Assembly (NCBI GenBank): GCA_034638255.1
Contig: JAWPGT010000092.1
Location: 1 to 64,000 of the forward strand
Source: Coprinus comatus
Lineage: Eukaryota > Basidiomycota > Agaricomycetes > Agaricales > Agaricaceae
Direction of reading: 5' to 3'
DNA: 64,000 bases
The notes under the pieces were generated by a model. It was not told the DNA's origin, did no database searches, and saw only the letters and a list, made by a program, of their open reading frames with translations. The position numbers were made by a program, and so were the translations under genes. Below are positions 61,796 to 64,000 of this stretch, one piece after another (position 1 is the first letter of the stretch; every line of letters begins with the position of its first letter).

Positions 61796-63158
61796 ATGTT
61801 ACAAAACGTAGAAGCCTTCTTTAGTGGAAGACGTACTGATATTTCAGAGAAGGATTTAAATGATTTGCATGGAAAGGTCGTCATAATCACAGGTGGAAAG
61901 TACGTTCTTCATTCTTTTGAAAATCATAAGCACATACTAATAGATTGAGGAAAGTTCGGGAATTGGATTTACGACGATACAATTCTTAGCAAGGAAAGGT
62001 GCCAAGGTGACTTTATTCAATGAAAGTCAATAAATCATTCATGAACACAAAACAAAAGGTATACATGTCCTCGAGAAATGAGCAGAAATCCAAAACAGCA
62101 ATTGAACTGTTAGAAAAGGAAGGACTTGAAGATGGTTCAGTTCATTGGTTAAAACTTGACCTTCAGGATCCACGATTAGCAAAGGCTGCTGCACAGGAAT
62201 TTATGGAGAAAGAGGATCGATTGGATATTTTGAGTAAGTGTAGGGTTGGTTTGATTAAAAGCTAGAATAACAGTTTCCCAGTTAACAATGCAGCGAAGTG
62301 AGCATATAATCAAGGTAGTTGTTCTGATTATTGAAGTTCTATAGAGGATATGGACCGTTCAATTTGAACAAAGATGGATTACGAGAGGGCATGGTAACCA
62401 AGTTCGTAACAGTTCATTGCGTTGTGTATATGCGTCTCGAATCTAAAGAGTATAACCAATAGCTATCTGTCGCACTTTGTTCTGACGGAGAATCTGCTTC
62501 CTCTGATGACAAGGACGTCCAAGGAAGAAGGATCCGATGTTCGTATAATCAATGTAAGAGAGACCGAGTGGCATCGCCCGAGATGGTGTTCTAACCTATG
62601 TTAAATAGTTGACGTCCGCGGCACATTCCAGAGTAGCTCCTAGTTCATTCCAAGGCAAAGAGAATTTTAATGTCGATTATGGGTACACAACTTCCGCTAT
62701 GCTTAACACCTATGGTTAGTACTTCTCAGAGACAGGAAGGCAACAGTACCCATCCACACCTCTGTACAGGTCTCTCGAAATTGGCAAACATCCTTCATAT
62801 TAATCATCTTCAGGAACGGTTGAACGAAGCCCAAGCCGATATAATTTGCATCGCAGTCGATCCTGGCGCCATTTCTACAGAGAACGTAGCTGGCTGGGTT
62901 GAGCGAATGAATTGGTTCCTGGGCACAGTAGTAGGGCTTGTAGTATGGCTGCTTTTCACAACACCAAGGCAAGGAGCGATGAACACTGTCTTTGCAGCTG
63001 CATCGCCGGAGGTAAAGGCAAAAGGGGAAATATTCAAGGGAGTACACCTTCGGCCTGTTGGACAAATCGTAAAAGCGTCGGCTCAAGGGAGAGATTCCAA
63101 GCTGGGGCAGGAGTTGTACGAGACGACGGTAGATATTCTGAAGGAAATGTATATATAA
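61796..63158 (+). CDS. Short-chain dehydrogenase/reductase
   Basis: ATG 61796 (MLQNVEAFFSGRRTDISEKD). Exons joined by frame give LHGKVVIITGGNSGIGFTTI (TGxxxGIG cofactor loop), RKGAKVYMSSRNEQ (Arg suggests NADP preference), DGSVHWLKLDLQDP, ILINNAA (NNAG-like), MVTNYLSHFVLTENLLPLMT, DVRIINLTSAAHSRVAPSSF with the catalytic Ser, and TYGLSKLANILHINHLQERL with Tyr-x3-Lys. The C-terminus has DPGAISTENVAGWVERM, a hydrophobic helix, RQGAMNTVFAAASPEVKAKG and ends at 63158. It belongs to the retinol dehydrogenase/WW-oxidoreductase-like classical SDRs; substrate unknown. About seven exons, all motifs intact. Confidence 0.88.
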
Positions 63159-63279
63159 ACCCTAACCATATGTGACATCGTGAAAAGTCGGGGGTAAATT
63201 CCCACGGCCGAGCAGTAAGGAGCAACCCGAAGTTGACCAGCTCAGTTAGTGTTTTTCCCATTTTCCATTCCAAAAAGCC

Positions 63280-64000
63280 ATGGCCTCAGTCTCAAGGATT
63301 GCAACAAGTTCTCTCAGAGCGGCCAGTCAGTATTCTCTGTCTTTAAACCCCCTGCAATCCTCACACTTCTTTCCAGTCCGCCCTCGTACCGTTGCACCTG
63401 CCTTCCATGCGTACGTTTCTGTCTGAATTTCAGTTGTATTTCAGAGTTAACAGAATACATATAGTCGTGGCCTCGCAACCCCCCCTCCCTCAGAACGTGC
63501 CGATGAAATCGTAAACAAACTCCCCTCCAAACCCGGTCTCATCACAAAGACTGGTACCGCTCTCCTTGGAACTGGTCTCATTGCCGCCGCCATCTCCAAC
63601 GAACTCTACGTCGTCAACGAGGAAACCATCCTCCTCATCGGTTCCATCATTGTTTTCACCTACATTGGCAAGGTACGCGTCCCAGCACCCGTATAATCTC
63701 AACTCCGGGCCTCGTGAAAAGGAGCAGCATTTCTTACGTAGAATTATAGGTTGCACGCGAGCCATACAGCCAGTGGGCACAGGGACACATTAACCGCATC
63801 AAGGGTATTCTCGACAGCGCCCGTGCTGACCATACACAAGCCGTCAAGGAACGCATTGATTCCGTTGGTCAGATGAAGGATGTTGTTTCTGTCACCAAGG
63901 CTCTCTTCGACCTCTCCAAGGTACGTCACCTGTGTTATTTTCAAGCATCCCTTCGGGTTACTTAAAAGTATTCTTTATAGGACACAGCTAAACTTGAGGC
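63280..64000 (+). CDS. ATP4: Mitochondrial ATP synthase subunit b (Atp4), 5' part
   Basis: ATG 63280 opens a presequence rich in Ser, Arg and Ala (MASVSRIATSSLRAASQYSL). Exon 2 (RGLATPPPSERADEIVNKLP, SKPGLITKTGTALLGTGLIA) gives two membrane segments, including ISNELYVVNEETILLIGSII. Exon 3 (VAREPYSQWAQGHINRIKGI, LDSARADHTQAVKERIDSVG) starts the long amphipathic helix of the peripheral stalk. A fourth exon (DTAKLEA) is cut by the window edge. The protein is the b subunit linking F0 to the top of F1 in the inner mitochondrial membrane. Introns are GT-AG and the frame is intact as far as visible. Confidence 0.93.

Overview
The window reads as nuclear DNA of a basidiomycete fungus, probably Agaricomycetes. 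The genes are intron-rich, with introns mostly 45-90 nt, and the protein set fits: a DUF6533-type membrane protein, Ty3/gypsy elements with chromodomains, an HSF-type factor, DGAT2, Cdc48, a tubulin cofactor B and the mitochondrial ATP synthase b subunit. No bacterial or plasmid signature is seen. Exon structures were threaded by eye from splice signals and reading-frame closure.

Layout. 0.4-4.2 kb (minus): a single-pass membrane protein with a long cytoplasmic tail, and a secreted or anchored Ser/Thr-rich protein with a probable one-base frameshift. 4.8-6.4 kb (plus): a DUF6533-type membrane protein with two micro-exons. 7.66-25.33 kb: one Ty3/gypsy element (element A) bounded by 516-bp LTRs and a 5-bp duplication, CAGCA. 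It has been entered by a second Ty3/gypsy element (B, 5.9 kb) and by two copies of a roughly 2-kb terminal-inverted-repeat element (C) in opposite orientation. A also carries an antisense ORF with a Zn2Cys6-type cysteine pattern. 27.4-29.1 kb (minus): a paralogue of the first membrane protein. 29.5-30.5 kb: a thioesterase-like hotdog protein.

31.99-37.98 kb (plus): the most unusual gene. Seventeen exons close into one 1,634-residue frame with an adenylation domain, a carrier domain, about six membrane segments with hexapeptide-repeat domains (the layout of poly-amino-acid synthetases such as epsilon-poly-lysine synthetase), and a C-terminal C3HC4 RING finger. 39.0-45.3 kb is a compact minus-strand block of DGAT2, Cdc48 and tubulin cofactor B. 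45.8-47.8 kb holds another secreted/single-pass membrane protein, and 48.9-49.9 kb a DJ-1/PfpI protein. 50.66-50.92 kb is a minisatellite. 52.3-54.6 kb (minus) is an HSF-type transcription factor, divergent from an Arg-Glu/Arg-Asp repeat coiled-coil gene at 55.3-56.3 kb.

After about 3 kb of AT-rich DNA without a recognised gene, 59.3-63.2 kb holds three short-chain dehydrogenase sequences: an intact gene, a decayed head-to-head copy and a C-terminal scrap. The window ends inside ATP4. Housekeeping genes (Cdc48, tubulin cofactor B, DGAT2, ATP4) lie beside accessory genes; apart from the A/B/C nest, genes are separated by small gaps, and no single pathway links them.
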